64,000 nucleotides of DNA from Alphaproteobacteria bacterium (GCA_024743275.1 JANSWW010000014.1:1-64000), one strand, 5' to 3'. Counted from the stretch's first letter, positions 25,859 to 37,270 are shown. A program made the numbers and translations. Notes: generated from the sequence alone by a model not told the origin.

Positions 25859-27142
25859 ATGAAATCACAATTCAAAGGCGCTATCGCGGCGGCTGGGCTG
25901 ACTTTGGGCCTGCTGGGCGCGGCCGAAGCGCAGGCGGAGACCATCAAGGTTGGCGTTTTGCACTCGTTGTCCGGAACCATGGCGATCTCCGAGACGACGT
26001 TGAAGGATACCATGCTGCTGATGATCGAACAGCAGAACGCCAAGGGCGGCGTGCTGGGCAAGCAGCTCGAGCCGGTCGTGGTCGACCCGGCCTCCGACTG
26101 GCCGCTTTTCGCCGAGAAGGCGCGGGAGCTGCTGACCGTACACGAGGTGGACGTGATCTTCGGGAACTGGACCTCGGTCAGCCGGAAATCGGTTCTGCCG
26201 GTCATCGAGGAGCTGAACGGCCTTCTGTTCTACCCGGTTCAGTATGAGGGCGAAGAGAGCTCCAAGAACGTCTTCTACACCGGTGCCGCGCCCAACCAAC
26301 AGGCCATTCCGGCGACGGACTATTTCCTGGAGGAGTTGGGGGTCGAGAAGTTCGCGCTGCTTGGCACCGACTACGTCTATCCGCGGACGACGAACAACAT
26401 CCTGGAGCAGTACCTCAAGGATAAGGGCATTCCCGAGGGCGATATTTTCGTGAACTACACGCCCTTCGGCCATTCGGATTGGTCCAAGATCGTCGCCGAT
26501 GTCGTCGCCCTGGGGGCGGATGGCAAGAAGGTCGGGGTGATCTCGACCATCAACGGCGACGCCAATATCGGTTTCTATAAGGAACTCGCCGCCGCCGGGG
26601 TTTCCGCCGACGACATTCCGGTTGTCGCCTTCTCGGTCGGCGAAGAGGAACTGTCGGGTCTGGATACCTCCAACCTCGTCGGCCACCTCGCGGCCTGGAA
26701 TTACTTCCAATCGGCCGATACCGAGGCCAATGCGGAGTTCATCGCGGCGTGGAAGGCGAAGATGGGTGAGGATCGGGTCACCAACGATCCGATGGAGGCC
26801 CACTATATCGGCTTCAACATGTGGGTGAACGCGGTCGAGCAGGCCGGTACCACCGATGTCGATGCCGTGCGCACCGCGATGTACGGTCAGGAATTCCCGA
26901 ACCTGACCGGAGGCACCGCCGTGATGCTGCCGAACCACCATCTCGCCAAGCCGGTTCTGATCGGTGAGATCCAGGCGGACGGTCAGTTCGATATCATCAG
27001 CCAGACCGATGAGGTCCCGGGAGACGCCTGGACCGACTTCCTGCCGGAATCCGCGGTTCTTGTCGCGGATTGGAAGGATCTCGGCTGCGGGATGTACAAC
27101 ACCGAGACCAAGGTCTGCGTGCAGATCAAGTCCAACTACTAA
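25859..27142 (+). CDS. urtA: Urea ABC transporter, periplasmic binding protein
   Basis: The 427-residue protein starts with a signal peptide (MKSQFKGAIAAAGLTLGLLG, cleavage likely after AEAQA). The mature part is a leucine-type periplasmic binding fold with UrtA hallmarks: TIKVGVLHSLSGTMAISE, DWPLFAEKARELL, VIFGNWTSVSRKSVLPV, LFYPVQYEGEESSKNVFYTG and MEAHYIGFNMW. It binds urea for UrtBCDE. I chose the ATG at 25859, with GGAG 9 bases upstream, over an earlier in-frame start. A hairpin separates it from urtB. Confidence 0.95.
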   Translation: MKSQFKGAIAAAGLTLGLLGAAEAQAETIKVGVLHSLSGTMAISETTLKDTMLLMIEQQNAKGGVLGKQLEPVVVDPASDWPLFAEKARELLTVHEVDVIFGNWTSVSRKSVLPVIEELNGLLFYPVQYEGEESSKNVFYTGAAPNQQAIPATDYFLEELGVEKFALLGTDYVYPRTTNNILEQYLKDKGIPEGDIFVNYTPFGHSDWSKIVADVVALGADGKKVGVISTINGDANIGFYKELAAAGVSADDIPVVAFSVGEEELSGLDTSNLVGHLAAWNYFQSADTEANAEFIAAWKAKMGEDRVTNDPMEAHYIGFNMWVNAVEQAGTTDVDAVRTAMYGQEFPNLTGGTAVMLPNHHLAKPVLIGEIQADGQFDIISQTDEVPGDAWTDFLPESAVLVADWKDLGCGMYNTETKVCVQIKSNY

Positions 27143-27162
27143 GAGCGATCATGTCCTTCTGT

Positions 27163-27192
27163 GAGGAGGCCCGAAATACTCGGGTCCTCCTC
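27163..27192 (+). other. Intercistronic hairpin between urtA and urtB
   Basis: GAGGAGGCCCG (27163-27173) pairs with CGGG-T-CCTCCTC (27181-27192) with one bulge. No T-run follows. Such stems typically stabilise the mRNA of the abundant binding protein or attenuate the membrane genes. Confidence 0.6.
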
Positions 27193-27248
27193 GCAGGCGA
27201 CGCGTTTTGCCGTTTCCCTTAAATGATTCCGCAGAGACCGCCCCTCTG

Positions 27249-29207
27249 ATGATCCGCACGATCACCGCTCTTCTGTTCGCCGCGACGCTCATCCTGTCGT
27301 TCGGCGTTGGAACGCCCGCTCGGGCTTCCGACAGTATCGAAGTTATCTTCGAGACCCATGCGGAGATCATCATCAAGGGGTCCCGTCGCACCATCACGCC
27401 GGCCATCGAGGCGTTCCGGGATAGCGGGCTTCCGGAGGCCCAGATCGTCCTCGAGACCTGGCGCGCGAAGGACTTGTGGGTCCGCAAGGCGGATAACCGG
27501 TTCTTCCGGGCGACGACGGAAGACCGCAAGACATACGACCTCCTGGATATCGTCACCGGGGAAGCCCTGGGGCGGGCGGCCAAGAAGGAGCTCCGGCAGA
27601 TCAAGCCGAACAGCGGTGTGCGCGGCCTGATTTCCGCGGCCTTGGTCCGCTTCCAGCTCAGCGATCCCGATCCCGAGGTGCGGCGGTCGAGCCTCGCGGC
27701 GATCCAGCGGGACCCGGCACCAAGCCATCTGGCCGCCCTCGAAGCCTCCATCGACAAGGAAGACGATCCCGGCCTCAAGGCGGAAAAGAGGCGTCTCGCC
27801 GGTTTGCTCACTATTCAATTCGCCGAGGCGCCGGAGACCCGGGTCGCCGCCATTCGAGCGGTCTCCTCGGATCTTGGGATCGATGTAAGGGCCGCCCTGA
27901 ACCCGATCCTCGCCACCCGGATCGGCGTCTATACAGCGGCACCGGAGGGGAATGTCGCGGCGCGCCTCACCATTGGGAGCGATATCGGCGCGGACGAGGC
28001 CTATGCATTGCTGGTCGCCCAAGGCGCCGCCGCGCCGATCCCGGATGAGGAGAAGAAAGCCGCCTTGGCGGAGCATATCGACGGCGGGATGGTCGGCGGC
28101 GTACCGGTCGCTTCCCTTACCGATCCCGCGGCCCGGGATCGGGCCTACGCGCGTTTGGCGGCGGCGGGTCGCGTGCCCCCGTCGCCGACGGCGGAAGAGC
28201 GCGATGCTGCCATCGCCGCGCACCGGTTCTACGCGGTCTATGAGGAGCCCAACCCGGCGGTCACCGACGCCGCCAGCGAGGCGTTGGAGTCCATTGGCAC
28301 CATGGTCCGGTCCTATGAGGTGCTCGATCTGTCGCTCGATGCGCTGTCTTTGGCCTCGATCTATTTCCTGGCGGCGATCGGGCTCGCCATCACCTTCGGC
28401 GTCATGCGGGTCATCAACATGGCCCATGGCGAGTTCATCATGATGGGGGCCTATACGGGTTTCGTCGTTCAGCAGCTCATCCCGAGCTACACGATCTCCA
28501 TTCTGGTGGCCTTGCCGCTCGCCTTCGCCATCACCTTCGCCGCGGGGGTGACCCTGGAACGCCTGGTGATCCGCTGGCTCTACGACCGGCCCCTGGAAAC
28601 CCTGCTGGCGACCTTCGGCGTGTCCATCGCGTTGCAGCAGATCGCGAAGAACATCTTTGGAACCCAGGCCCGGCCGCTGACGTCGCCGGAATGGCTCGAT
28701 GGCGCGTGGGACATCAACCCGATCGTCTCGATCTCGTGGATCCGGGTCGCGATCTTCGTGCTGAGCGTTGTGTTCCTGCTGTTCCTCCTTTTCGTGCTCA
28801 ACCGGACCCGTCTTGGGCTCGAGGTCCGCGCCGTGACGCAGAATCCGCGCATGGCCGCCTCCATGGGGATCAATCCCGACTACATTCGCATGATGACCTT
28901 CGGGCTCGGGTCCGGGATCGCAGGCATCGCCGGCGTCGCCATCGGGCTTTTCGCCAAGGTGACCTCCGGACTGGGACAGGACTATATCGTCCAGAGCTTC
29001 ATGACCGTCGTGGTCGGCGGCGTGGGGAACCTCTGGGGCGTGCTGGCGGGGGCCGGGCTGATCGGCATCCTGCAAAAGGGCATCGAAGCGCTCAACCCGT
29101 CCAACACGCTCGCCGCGCAGACCTATATGATCATCTTCATCATCATTTTCATTCAGTTCCGGCCAAAGGGCATGTTCGCCCTCAAGGGCCGGGCGGCGGG
29201 GGACTGA
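27249..29207 (+). CDS. urtB: Urea ABC transporter, permease with long N-terminal domain
   Basis: The 652-residue protein has a signal-like helix (MIRTITALLFAATLILSFGV), then about 330 residues without membrane helices, repetitive and alanine-rich with several RxAAIRAVSS-type helical motifs, then a LivH-type permease from about residue 365 (SIYFLAAIGLAITFGVMRVINMAHGEFIMMGAYTGF). Typical UrtB proteins are about 520-540 residues, so the extracytoplasmic domain is enlarged. The ATG at 27249 is preferred over a TTG at 27207. It forms the channel with UrtC. Confidence 0.9.
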   Translation: MIRTITALLFAATLILSFGVGTPARASDSIEVIFETHAEIIIKGSRRTITPAIEAFRDSGLPEAQIVLETWRAKDLWVRKADNRFFRATTEDRKTYDLLDIVTGEALGRAAKKELRQIKPNSGVRGLISAALVRFQLSDPDPEVRRSSLAAIQRDPAPSHLAALEASIDKEDDPGLKAEKRRLAGLLTIQFAEAPETRVAAIRAVSSDLGIDVRAALNPILATRIGVYTAAPEGNVAARLTIGSDIGADEAYALLVAQGAAAPIPDEEKKAALAEHIDGGMVGGVPVASLTDPAARDRAYARLAAAGRVPPSPTAEERDAAIAAHRFYAVYEEPNPAVTDAASEALESIGTMVRSYEVLDLSLDALSLASIYFLAAIGLAITFGVMRVINMAHGEFIMMGAYTGFVVQQLIPSYTISILVALPLAFAITFAAGVTLERLVIRWLYDRPLETLLATFGVSIALQQIAKNIFGTQARPLTSPEWLDGAWDINPIVSISWIRVAIFVLSVVFLLFLLFVLNRTRLGLEVRAVTQNPRMAASMGINPDYIRMMTFGLGSGIAGIAGVAIGLFAKVTSGLGQDYIVQSFMTVVVGGVGNLWGVLAGAGLIGILQKGIEALNPSNTLAAQTYMIIFIIIFIQFRPKGMFALKGRAAGD

Positions 29208-29210
29208 TCC

Positions 29211-30380
29211 ATGACGCGGCGCCGTGTCCCCTTCGTCGTTCGAAACCCATCGGTTCTAGTTTTCCTGGGCCTGCTGGCGGCCTTCACGCTCGGTGTGACG
29301 GTCCTCAGCGAGGCGACGGGGATCGGGCTCATATCCACCAGCATGGTCAAGACCCTGGGCAAGACCCTGTGTTTTTGTCTGATCGCCGTGGCGATGGATC
29401 TTGTCTGGGGCTATTGCGGGATCCTGTCGCTCGGTCATTTCGCCTTCTTTGGGCTTGGCGGATACATGATCGGCATGTGGCTGATGTATGCGCGTACCGA
29501 GATGATCGTGGTGGAGGCGCTCGCCGCCCAGCCCATCCCGCCGACCGATGCGGAGATCGAGGCGGCCATCGGGAACCAGATCTTCGGCGTGGTGGGCGGA
29601 TCGGAGATTCCGGCGATCTGGATGTTCGCCGACAGTCTTGTGATCCAACTGGCGTTGGTCGTCCTGGTTCCGGGTCTGTTGGCGCTCGTCTTCGGGTGGC
29701 TCGCCTTCCGCAGCCGGGTGACCGGGGTCTATCTCTCCATCCTGACCCAGGCCATGACATTGGCCCTGGCGCTTTACCTTTTCCAGAACGACAGCGGGCT
29801 CAGGGGGAACAACGGCCTTTCGGGGCTCCAGAACATCCCCGGCTTCGAGCAAACGCCGCAATCCACCATCTCGATCGCCTTCCTATGGGCGTCGGCCGCC
29901 GCCTTGGGGCTCGGTTATCTGCTCATCGCCTGGATCACATCGGGCAAGTTCGGCAATGTGATCCGGGGTATTCGCGATGATGAGGCGCGGGTGCGCTTTC
30001 TGGGATACAACGTCGAAGCCTATAAGCTGGTGGTCTTCACCTTGACGGCGGTGCTCGCGGCCATCGCGGGCGCGCTCTACTATCCCCAGGCGGGGATCAT
30101 CAATCCGGCGGAAATCGCGCCGATCGCATCGATCTATCTTGCGGTTTGGGTGGCCATCGGCGGGCGGGGCCGGCTCTACGGCGCGGTCATCGGGGCGGCC
30201 GTCGTCAGCCTGGCGTCCAGTTGGTTCACGGGCGGGCAGGCGCCGGATATTCCGCTGGGCTTCTACACGATCAGTTGGGTCGACTGGTGGCAGGTCCTGC
30301 TTGGCCTCGGGTTCGTGCTGGTGACCTTGTTCGCTCCCAAGGGGCTTGGCGGTCTTGTCGACAGGCTGGTGCGGCGATGA
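29211..30380 (+). CDS. urtC: Urea ABC transporter, second permease
   Basis: The 389-residue LivM-type permease has about ten hydrophobic segments. Family features include GKTLCFCLIAVAMDLVWGYCGILSLGHFAFFGLGGYMIGMW and the EAA-like loop region RGIRDDEARVRFLGYNVEAYKL, which contacts the ATPases. It begins 3 bases after urtB and its stop overlaps the urtD start (ATGA). Length and motifs are normal for UrtC. Confidence 0.95.
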   Translation: MTRRRVPFVVRNPSVLVFLGLLAAFTLGVTVLSEATGIGLISTSMVKTLGKTLCFCLIAVAMDLVWGYCGILSLGHFAFFGLGGYMIGMWLMYARTEMIVVEALAAQPIPPTDAEIEAAIGNQIFGVVGGSEIPAIWMFADSLVIQLALVVLVPGLLALVFGWLAFRSRVTGVYLSILTQAMTLALALYLFQNDSGLRGNNGLSGLQNIPGFEQTPQSTISIAFLWASAAALGLGYLLIAWITSGKFGNVIRGIRDDEARVRFLGYNVEAYKLVVFTLTAVLAAIAGALYYPQAGIINPAEIAPIASIYLAVWVAIGGRGRLYGAVIGAAVVSLASSWFTGGQAPDIPLGFYTISWVDWWQVLLGLGFVLVTLFAPKGLGGLVDRLVRR

Positions 30381-31123
30381 CGACGGATACCCTTCTCGAA
30401 GTCTCCGGCGTATCGGTGTCGTTCGATGGCTTCAAGGCCATCAACGACCTGTCGTTTTCCATCGGCGAGGCGGAAATGCGGGCCGTGATCGGGCCGAACG
30501 GGGCGGGCAAGACCACCTTCATGGATATCATCACCGGCAAGACCCGGCCCGATTCGGGCGATATCCTGTGGGGCGAGCCGACCCGGTCGCTTCTCAAACT
30601 GTCGGAAAGCCAGATCGCCCAGTTGGGGATCGGGCGCAAATTCCAGCGGCCGACCGTGTTCGAGGACCAGTCGGTCGCGGACAACATCATGATGTCGTTG
30701 AAGGCGCATCGACAGCCTTGGTCGGTCCTGTTCCACAAGTTCACCCAAGACGATGGGCAGCGCATTCGGGAGATCGCGGAAGAGGTCCTATTGGTGGACC
30801 ATTTGGAGCGCTCAGCCGGCGATCTCTCCCACGGGCAGAAGCAATGGCTGGAGATCGGCATGTTGCTCGCCCAGGATCCGCGCCTTCTGCTGGTCGACGA
30901 GCCGGCCGCCGGCATGACGTTGGAAGAGCGGAACCACACCACCGACCTGTTGCGCGAAGCCGCCAAGACGAGGGCGGTGATCGTCGTCGAACACGATATG
31001 GACTTCGTTCGAAAGCTCGATTGCCGGGTGACGGTCTTGCATGAAGGATCGGTCCTGGCGGAGGGAACGATCGATCATGTGACGTCGGACCAGACCGTGA
31101 TCGACGTCTATCTGGGCCGCTAG
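30377..31123 (+). CDS. urtD: Urea ABC transporter, ATP-binding protein
   Basis: The 248-residue ATPase has Walker A GPNGAGKT near residue 40, signature LSHGQKQWLEIG, Walker B LLLVDEPAAGM and switch histidine VVEHDMDF. It powers urea uptake together with UrtE. The GMTLEER segment after Walker B is typical of the LivG/UrtD branch. The ATG at 30377 overlaps the urtC stop; a longer upstream frame is a shadow. Confidence 0.95.
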   Translation: MTTDTLLEVSGVSVSFDGFKAINDLSFSIGEAEMRAVIGPNGAGKTTFMDIITGKTRPDSGDILWGEPTRSLLKLSESQIAQLGIGRKFQRPTVFEDQSVADNIMMSLKAHRQPWSVLFHKFTQDDGQRIREIAEEVLLVDHLERSAGDLSHGQKQWLEIGMLLAQDPRLLLVDEPAAGMTLEERNHTTDLLREAAKTRAVIVVEHDMDFVRKLDCRVTVLHEGSVLAEGTIDHVTSDQTVIDVYLGR

Positions 31124-31125
31124 CG

Positions 31126-31821
31126 ATGCTGGAACTCCGCAATATCGACCTGTTCTACGGCGCCTCCCAGGTGTTGTTCGACGTCCAACTGACGGCGGAG
31201 CGGGGCAAGATCACCTGCCTGATGGGAACCAACGGGGCGGGCAAGACCAGCCTTCTGAAAGTGATCGCCGGCGTTCATCCAAAGCGGAGCGGACGTTTTT
31301 GGTTCGACGGTCGTGAAATCACGGCGCCAAAGGCCGACCAATTGGCCCGGGGCGGTATCGGCTATGTCCCCCAGGGACGGGACATCTTCCCCCTGTTGAC
31401 CGTTCAGGAGAATCTCGAAACCGGCTTTGCCTGCCTGCCACGCGGGGAGCGCCGGGTTCTGGACGAGATCTTCGAACTGTTCCCGGTGCTGAAGGAAATG
31501 CGATCCCGCCGAGGCGGTGATCTATCCGGCGGACAGCAACAGCAACTCGCCATCGGGCGGGCCTTGGTCACCAAGCCGAAAGTCCTGCTGCTCGACGAGC
31601 CGACCGAGGGGATTCAGCCGAGTATCATCAAGCAAATCGGACGCGTCATCTCGCATCTGAAGGACCAGGGCGATCTCGCCATCGTTCTGGTCGAGCAGTA
31701 TTTCGACTTCGCGCACCAACTCGGCGACAGTTTCACCGCCCTGCGCAATGGCCGTGTCGTCCTCTCCGGCGATCAGTCCCGCATAACCCGCGACGAACTT
31801 GTCGCGGCGGTGAGTGTCTGA
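31126..31821 (+). CDS. urtE: Urea ABC transporter, second ATP-binding protein
   Basis: The 231-residue LivF-type ATPase has Walker A GTNGAGKTS, the Q-loop region GIGYVPQGRDIFPLLTVQENL, signature LSGGQQQQLAIGRAL and Walker B LLLDEPTEGIQPSI. YGASQVLFDVQL at the start is a usual UrtE feature. It lies 2 bases after urtD, and ureD begins 12 bases after its stop, so urea uptake and urease are probably one transcript. Confidence 0.95.
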   Translation: MLELRNIDLFYGASQVLFDVQLTAERGKITCLMGTNGAGKTSLLKVIAGVHPKRSGRFWFDGREITAPKADQLARGGIGYVPQGRDIFPLLTVQENLETGFACLPRGERRVLDEIFELFPVLKEMRSRRGGDLSGGQQQQLAIGRALVTKPKVLLLDEPTEGIQPSIIKQIGRVISHLKDQGDLAIVLVEQYFDFAHQLGDSFTALRNGRVVLSGDQSRITRDELVAAVSV

Positions 31822-31833
31822 AAGTGTATCACG

Positions 31834-32712
31834 ATGTTCGACGCCACCTTCCAGTCTGATCCCGCCCCGGTCGCGGACCGTGCGACCGCGGCGCCGCATC
31901 AGCGGGCGCGGGGCACCGCCCGCATATCTGTCCGGGCGAGGGCGGCGGGGACTGTGCTGCACCGGCTCCACCAGGCCGGTTGCGCGAAGATCAAGCTGCC
32001 GAACATCTATCCCCCCAAAGACGCGGCGCGTTGGGTCGAGGCCGTGTTCCTCAACACATCGGGCGGGCTTACCGGGGGCGATCGCGTCGACCTGCGGGCG
32101 GAGGCCGGGGCGGAAACAGATCTCGTTATCACCACCCAGGCCTGCGAACGGGTCTATCGATCCAGCGGCGGGGAGGCGGAGGTCGTCAACACTGTCTGGG
32201 TGGCGGAGGGGGCGAATGCCGCCTGGCTGCCCCAGGAGACCATTCTGTTCGATGGCGGCCGAATTCGGCGCCGCCTCGATGTCGATTTGGCCGAGAACGC
32301 GCGTTTTCTGGCCTGCGAGCCCTTGGTGCTGGGCCGTGTCACATCCGGCGAGACGGTGACCGACGGCCTGTTCCAGGACAGTTGGCGGATTCGCCGGTCC
32401 GGCCGGCTGATCTATGCCGACGAGACGCGGTTGTCCGGCGATCTGCTCGCCGCCACCGCCGGCATCGGCACCCTGGCCGGTGCCAGGGCGTACGCCGGAT
32501 TGGTCTACAGCGGACCGGATCAGCAGGACCTGCTGCAGGCGATCCGCGACGTCCCAGGATCGAGCGATGTCGCCATGGGAGCCAGCGATCTCGGCGATTG
32601 TCTGGTCGCCCGCTTTGTCGCGGCGGACAGCCGGACGCTCCGGCGACAGCTTATTCCGATTCTTCTAATGTTGAGGCAAAATCGCCCCCTGCCGCGCGTT
32701 TGGCAGCTTTAA
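31834..32712 (+). CDS. ureD: Urease accessory protein UreD
   Basis: The 292-residue UreD (UreH) is a scaffold that joins apourease with UreF and UreG for nickel insertion. Recognisable blocks are [46 protein letters not shown] and [22 protein letters not shown]. Length is normal. It follows urtE closely and precedes ureA by 13 bases. Confidence 0.95.
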   Translation: MFDATFQSDPAPVADRATAAPHQRARGTARISVRARAAGTVLHRLHQAGCAKIKLPNIYPPKDAARWVEAVFLNTSGGLTGGDRVDLRAEAGAETDLVITTQACERVYRSSGGEAEVVNTVWVAEGANAAWLPQETILFDGGRIRRRLDVDLAENARFLACEPLVLGRVTSGETVTDGLFQDSWRIRRSGRLIYADETRLSGDLLAATAGIGTLAGARAYAGLVYSGPDQQDLLQAIRDVPGSSDVAMGASDLGDCLVARFVAADSRTLRRQLIPILLMLRQNRPLPRVWQL

Positions 32713-32725
32713 AACGAGGTTTGGC

Positions 32726-33028
32726 ATGCAATTGACCCCGCGAGAGAAGGACAAATTGTTGGTCGCCATGGCGGCCAATGTCGCCCGCCGGCGCTTGGAG
32801 CGGGGGGTGAGGCTCAACCATCCGGAAGCGATCGCCCTGATCACGGATTTCGTCGTCGAGGGGGCCCGGGACGGCCGCTCCGTCGCCGATCTGATGGAGG
32901 CGGGCGCCCATGTGCTGACCCGCGATCAGGTGATGCAGGGCATCCCGGAGATGATCCACGACGTCCAGGTCGAAGCGACGTTCCCGGACGGCACCAAGCT
33001 GGTGACCGTCCATAATCCCATCCGATAA
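32726..33028 (+). CDS. ureA: Urease gamma subunit
   Basis: The 100-residue gamma subunit reads [20 protein letters not shown] and VHNPIR at the end, standard for UreA. It forms the (alpha-beta-gamma)3 urease with UreB and UreC. The last codons and stop lie in the first copy of a 16-base tandem repeat that runs on for 60 bases past the gene. Confidence 0.97.
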   Translation: MQLTPREKDKLLVAMAANVARRRLERGVRLNHPEAIALITDFVVEGARDGRSVADLMEAGAHVLTRDQVMQGIPEMIHDVQVEATFPDGTKLVTVHNPIR

Positions 33029-33091
33029 CTGGCCCATCCGATAACTGGCCCATCCGATAACTGGCCCATCCGATAACTGGCCCATCCGATA
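33017..33091 (+). repeat. 16-bp tandem repeat at the ureA 3' end
   Basis: CCCATCCGATAACTGG is repeated at 33017, 33033, 33049 and 33065, with a partial fifth copy at 33081. Copies are identical. The first copy contains the ureA stop codon, so the array grew from the gene end. Identity among copies implies recent slippage. Confidence 0.95.
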
Positions 33092-33109
33092 CCCAACCGA
33101 AAAGGAACC

Positions 33110-33331
33110 ATGTCCATGCGCTCACTCACTCTGCTCGCCGCCCTCACCGCCGCCCTCACCGCCGCCACGCCGGCTTTCGCCCATGGTCAGGCGGATCACT
33201 CCCTCGTCGGGACCGCGATCCACTATTTGACCGACCTCGCCCATGCGCCCGCCTTCTGGGCCGGGATCGTGGCGGTCGCCGTCGTCGGGGCGATGGCCTT
33301 TCGACTGAAGAAGGCCCCAAACCGCAAGTAA
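33110..33331 (+). CDS. Small exported one-helix membrane protein between ureA and ureB
   Basis: The 73-residue product has a signal peptide (MSMRSLTLLAALTAALTAAT, then PAFA), a short AHGQADHSL segment with histidines, one membrane helix (AFWAGIVAVAVVGAMAFRL) and a basic KKAPNRK end. The AHG-H start after cleavage recalls the beginning of HupE/UreJ nickel permeases, but the rest of that family is missing. It lies inside the ure operon. Role unknown; nickel handling is an inference. Confidence 0.6.
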   Translation: MSMRSLTLLAALTAALTAATPAFAHGQADHSLVGTAIHYLTDLAHAPAFWAGIVAVAVVGAMAFRLKKAPNRK

Positions 33332-33370
33332 TCCCCAACCGCGAGTAATCCCGAACCCGAGGAGGCCGAC

Positions 33371-33708
33371 ATGATTCCGGGCGAAGTCATCACCGCCGAC
33401 GGCGAGATCGAGCTGAATGCCGAGCAGCCGACGGTCACGCTCACCGTGTCCAATGACGGCGATCGTCCGGTTCAGGTCGGCAGCCACTATCATTTCTACG
33501 AAACCAACACGGCTCTCGGCTTCGACCGGGAGAAGGCACGCGGCATGCGGCTGGACATCCCGGCCGGGTCGGCGGTGCGCTTCGAGCCGGGCCAGGCGCG
33601 GGAGGTCACCCTGATCCCCTATCTCGGTCGGCGCGCGGTGTTCGGTTTCAACGGGTTGCTGATGGGCTCCATCGACACGGGGGATAACGACCAGGGGGAC
33701 AACGACTG

Positions 33709-33709
<1 letters not shown>
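33371..33709 (+). CDS. ureB: Urease beta subunit
   Basis: The 112-residue beta subunit has [20 protein letters not shown], the [31 protein letters not shown] block and [14 protein letters not shown], all standard for UreB. It ends in an acidic [11 protein letters not shown] tail. Its stop overlaps the ureC start (TGATG). Confidence 0.97.
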
Positions 33710-35418
<1,709 letters not shown>

Positions 35419-35420
35419 TC

Positions 35421-35918
35421 ATGATGCGGGCGACGGAAATCAGGCGGGCGGGAGAATGGTCGGGGAGCCCCCGGGACTGGATCGAGCTGGACTTCGACAG
35501 CCGGCATCGGCGCCGGATGGCGATGACGGCGGAGGGTGGGCTCGCCTTCCTGCTGGACCTGCCCAAGGCCGAGGCGCTTATGGAAGGGGACGGCCTGATT
35601 CTCGAGGATGGCGGCATCGTCGAGGTGCGGGCGGCCAAGGAGCCCCTGCTGGAAATCACCTGCACCGATCAGGCCCATCTCGTTCGGGTCGCCTGGCATC
35701 TCGGCAACCGGCATTTGCCGACGGAGTTGTTGGGCGACCGGTTGCGCATTCGTTCGGACCATGTGATCGAGGACATGGTCAGGAAGCTCGGTGCGACGGC
35801 GACCGGTATCGAGGCCCCGTTCAATCCGGAAGGCGGCGCCTATGGTCACGGCAGGACCCACGGCCACGATCATTCCCACGATCATTCCCACGATCACGGG
35901 CATCACCACCATGGATAA
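35421..35918 (+). CDS. ureE: Urease nickel chaperone UreE
   Basis: The 165-residue metallochaperone has an N-terminal peptide-binding part and a C-terminal metal domain ([33 protein letters not shown]). It ends in a nickel-binding tail with about 12 histidines ([19 protein letters not shown]) coded by 12-base repeats. The tail overlaps the ureF start. The start may be the ATG at 35421 or 35424. Confidence 0.95.
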   Translation: MMRATEIRRAGEWSGSPRDWIELDFDSRHRRRMAMTAEGGLAFLLDLPKAEALMEGDGLILEDGGIVEVRAAKEPLLEITCTDQAHLVRVAWHLGNRHLPTELLGDRLRIRSDHVIEDMVRKLGATATGIEAPFNPEGGAYGHGRTHGHDHSHDHSHDHGHHHHG

Positions 35919-36600
35919 GGGCGCCCTCTTCCGTTTGATGGCCTGGCTGTCGCCGAGCTATCCGGTGGGCGCCTTCGCCTATAGCCACGGCCTGGAATAC
36001 CTCGTGGAAACCGGTGTGGTCACCGACAAGGACGGGTTGCGGCTTTGGCTTGCGGACATTCTGCGTCATGGCGGGGGATGGAGCGACGCGGTGCTGTTCC
36101 GGCATGCCTTCGAGGCGGCGGCCCGCGGAGATAGGGACGGCCTGCGCGATGTCGCCGATCTCGCTCGCGCCATGGCCGTCTCCAAGGAACGCAAGCTTGA
36201 GACCATGGCCCAGGGCCGCGCCTTCTTGAGCGCGACACGGGCCGCCTGGCCCTGGGAAGAAGACGATGGAGGCGATGGGGAGCTTCCCGGCGGTGAGACC
36301 GAGATCGCCTATCCGGTCGCCGTCGCGATGGCGGCCGCCGGGCATGGGATCGACCTTGAGGACGCTTTGAACGCCTATCTCCACGGTGTCGCCGCCAATC
36401 TGGTTTCGGCCGGGGTGCGTTTGGTTCCGCTGGGGCAAACGGACGGGCAGCGAACCCTGGCGGCGCTGGAGCCCGTCATCGGCGCGGTGGCCAGGTCGGC
36501 CCTCACGGCACCGTTGGAGGCCGTCGGCGGCTGTGCGCTGCTCACCGATATCGCCTCCATGAACCACGAAACCCAATATTCGAGGTTGTTCCGATCATGA
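35911..36600 (+). CDS. ureF: Urease accessory protein UreF
   Basis: The 229-residue all-helical UreF activates the UreG GTPase in the maturation complex. It has the usual start ([25 protein letters not shown]) and [32 protein letters not shown] at the end. The ATG at 35911 overlaps the last codons of ureE; a longer upstream in-frame start is inside the UreE histidine tail. It overlaps ureG by 4 bases. Confidence 0.95.
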   Translation: MDKGALFRLMAWLSPSYPVGAFAYSHGLEYLVETGVVTDKDGLRLWLADILRHGGGWSDAVLFRHAFEAAARGDRDGLRDVADLARAMAVSKERKLETMAQGRAFLSATRAAWPWEEDDGGDGELPGGETEIAYPVAVAMAAAGHGIDLEDALNAYLHGVAANLVSAGVRLVPLGQTDGQRTLAALEPVIGAVARSALTAPLEAVGGCALLTDIASMNHETQYSRLFRS

Positions 36601-37238
36601 CCGTTCAGCATCACGACAAATCCCCCCATGGCCCTCTGCGTGTCGGCATCGGCGGCCCGGTCGGGTCCGGCAAGACGGCGCTGATGGAAAAGCTCTGCAA
36701 GGCGTTCTGGGGCCGGATCGATCTCTGCGCGATCACCAACGACATCTACACCAAGGAAGACGCCGAGGCCTTGACGCGCCGGGGTGCCCTGCCGTCCGAG
36801 CGCATCCTCGGGGTCGAGACCGGCGGCTGCCCGCACACGGCGATCCGCGAGGACGCTTCGATCAACCTCGCCGCAGTCGCCGATATGAACGCGCGGTTTC
36901 CCGGTCTCGATTTGGTGCTGATCGAGAGCGGCGGCGACAATCTGGCCGCCACCTTCAGTCCGGAACTGGCCGACATCACGATCTACGTCATCGACGTGTC
37001 CGCCGGCGAGGAGATTCCCCGCAAGGGCGGTCCCGGGATCACACGCTCGGACCTTCTGGTTATCAACAAGACGGATCTCGCCGATCATGTCGGCGCCGAC
37101 CTCGGGGTGATGGAGCGGGACGCCAGGAGAATGCGCGGCGATCGGCCCTTCATCTTCACCAATATGAAGACGGGGGAGGGCGTCGACCTGGTGGTCGATC
37201 GAATCAGCCAACTCGGTGGGCTGACTGTATCTGCCTAA
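36597..37238 (+). CDS. ureG: Urease maturation GTPase UreG
   Basis: The 213-residue SIMIBI GTPase delivers nickel to urease. It has the P-loop GGPVGSGKT at 19-27, the nickel-binding Cys-Pro-His motif ([17 protein letters not shown]), the [17 protein letters not shown] block and the base motif NKTD. Length is normal. It ends the ure cluster; the next transcript has its own promoter 136 bases on. Confidence 0.97.
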   Translation: MTVQHHDKSPHGPLRVGIGGPVGSGKTALMEKLCKAFWGRIDLCAITNDIYTKEDAEALTRRGALPSERILGVETGGCPHTAIREDASINLAAVADMNARFPGLDLVLIESGGDNLAATFSPELADITIYVIDVSAGEEIPRKGGPGITRSDLLVINKTDLADHVGADLGVMERDARRMRGDRPFIFTNMKTGEGVDLVVDRISQLGGLTVSA

Positions 37239-37254
37239 ATATACGCCACTTGAT

Positions 37255-37270
37255 TTTCAGATGGCTGAAA
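37255..37270. promoter_or_regulatory. Palindrome upstream of the sigma-54 promoter
   Basis: TTTCAG-ATGG-CTGAAA, about 105 bases upstream of the -24/-12 element: a sensible distance for an enhancer-binding activator. It could instead be a weak hairpin after ureG. A related CTGAAATTA occurs at 37332-37340. Confidence 0.35.

Noticed and set aside
27219..29075. 618-codon minus-strand open frame opposite urtB
   Set aside because: Shadow of urtB; composition is Arg/Asp/Gly/His-rich and lacks any membrane or domain signal.
35870..35905. CRISPR-like or regulatory short repeats in the ureE end
   Set aside because: They are 12-base codon repeats coding the His-Asp-His-Ser nickel-binding tail.
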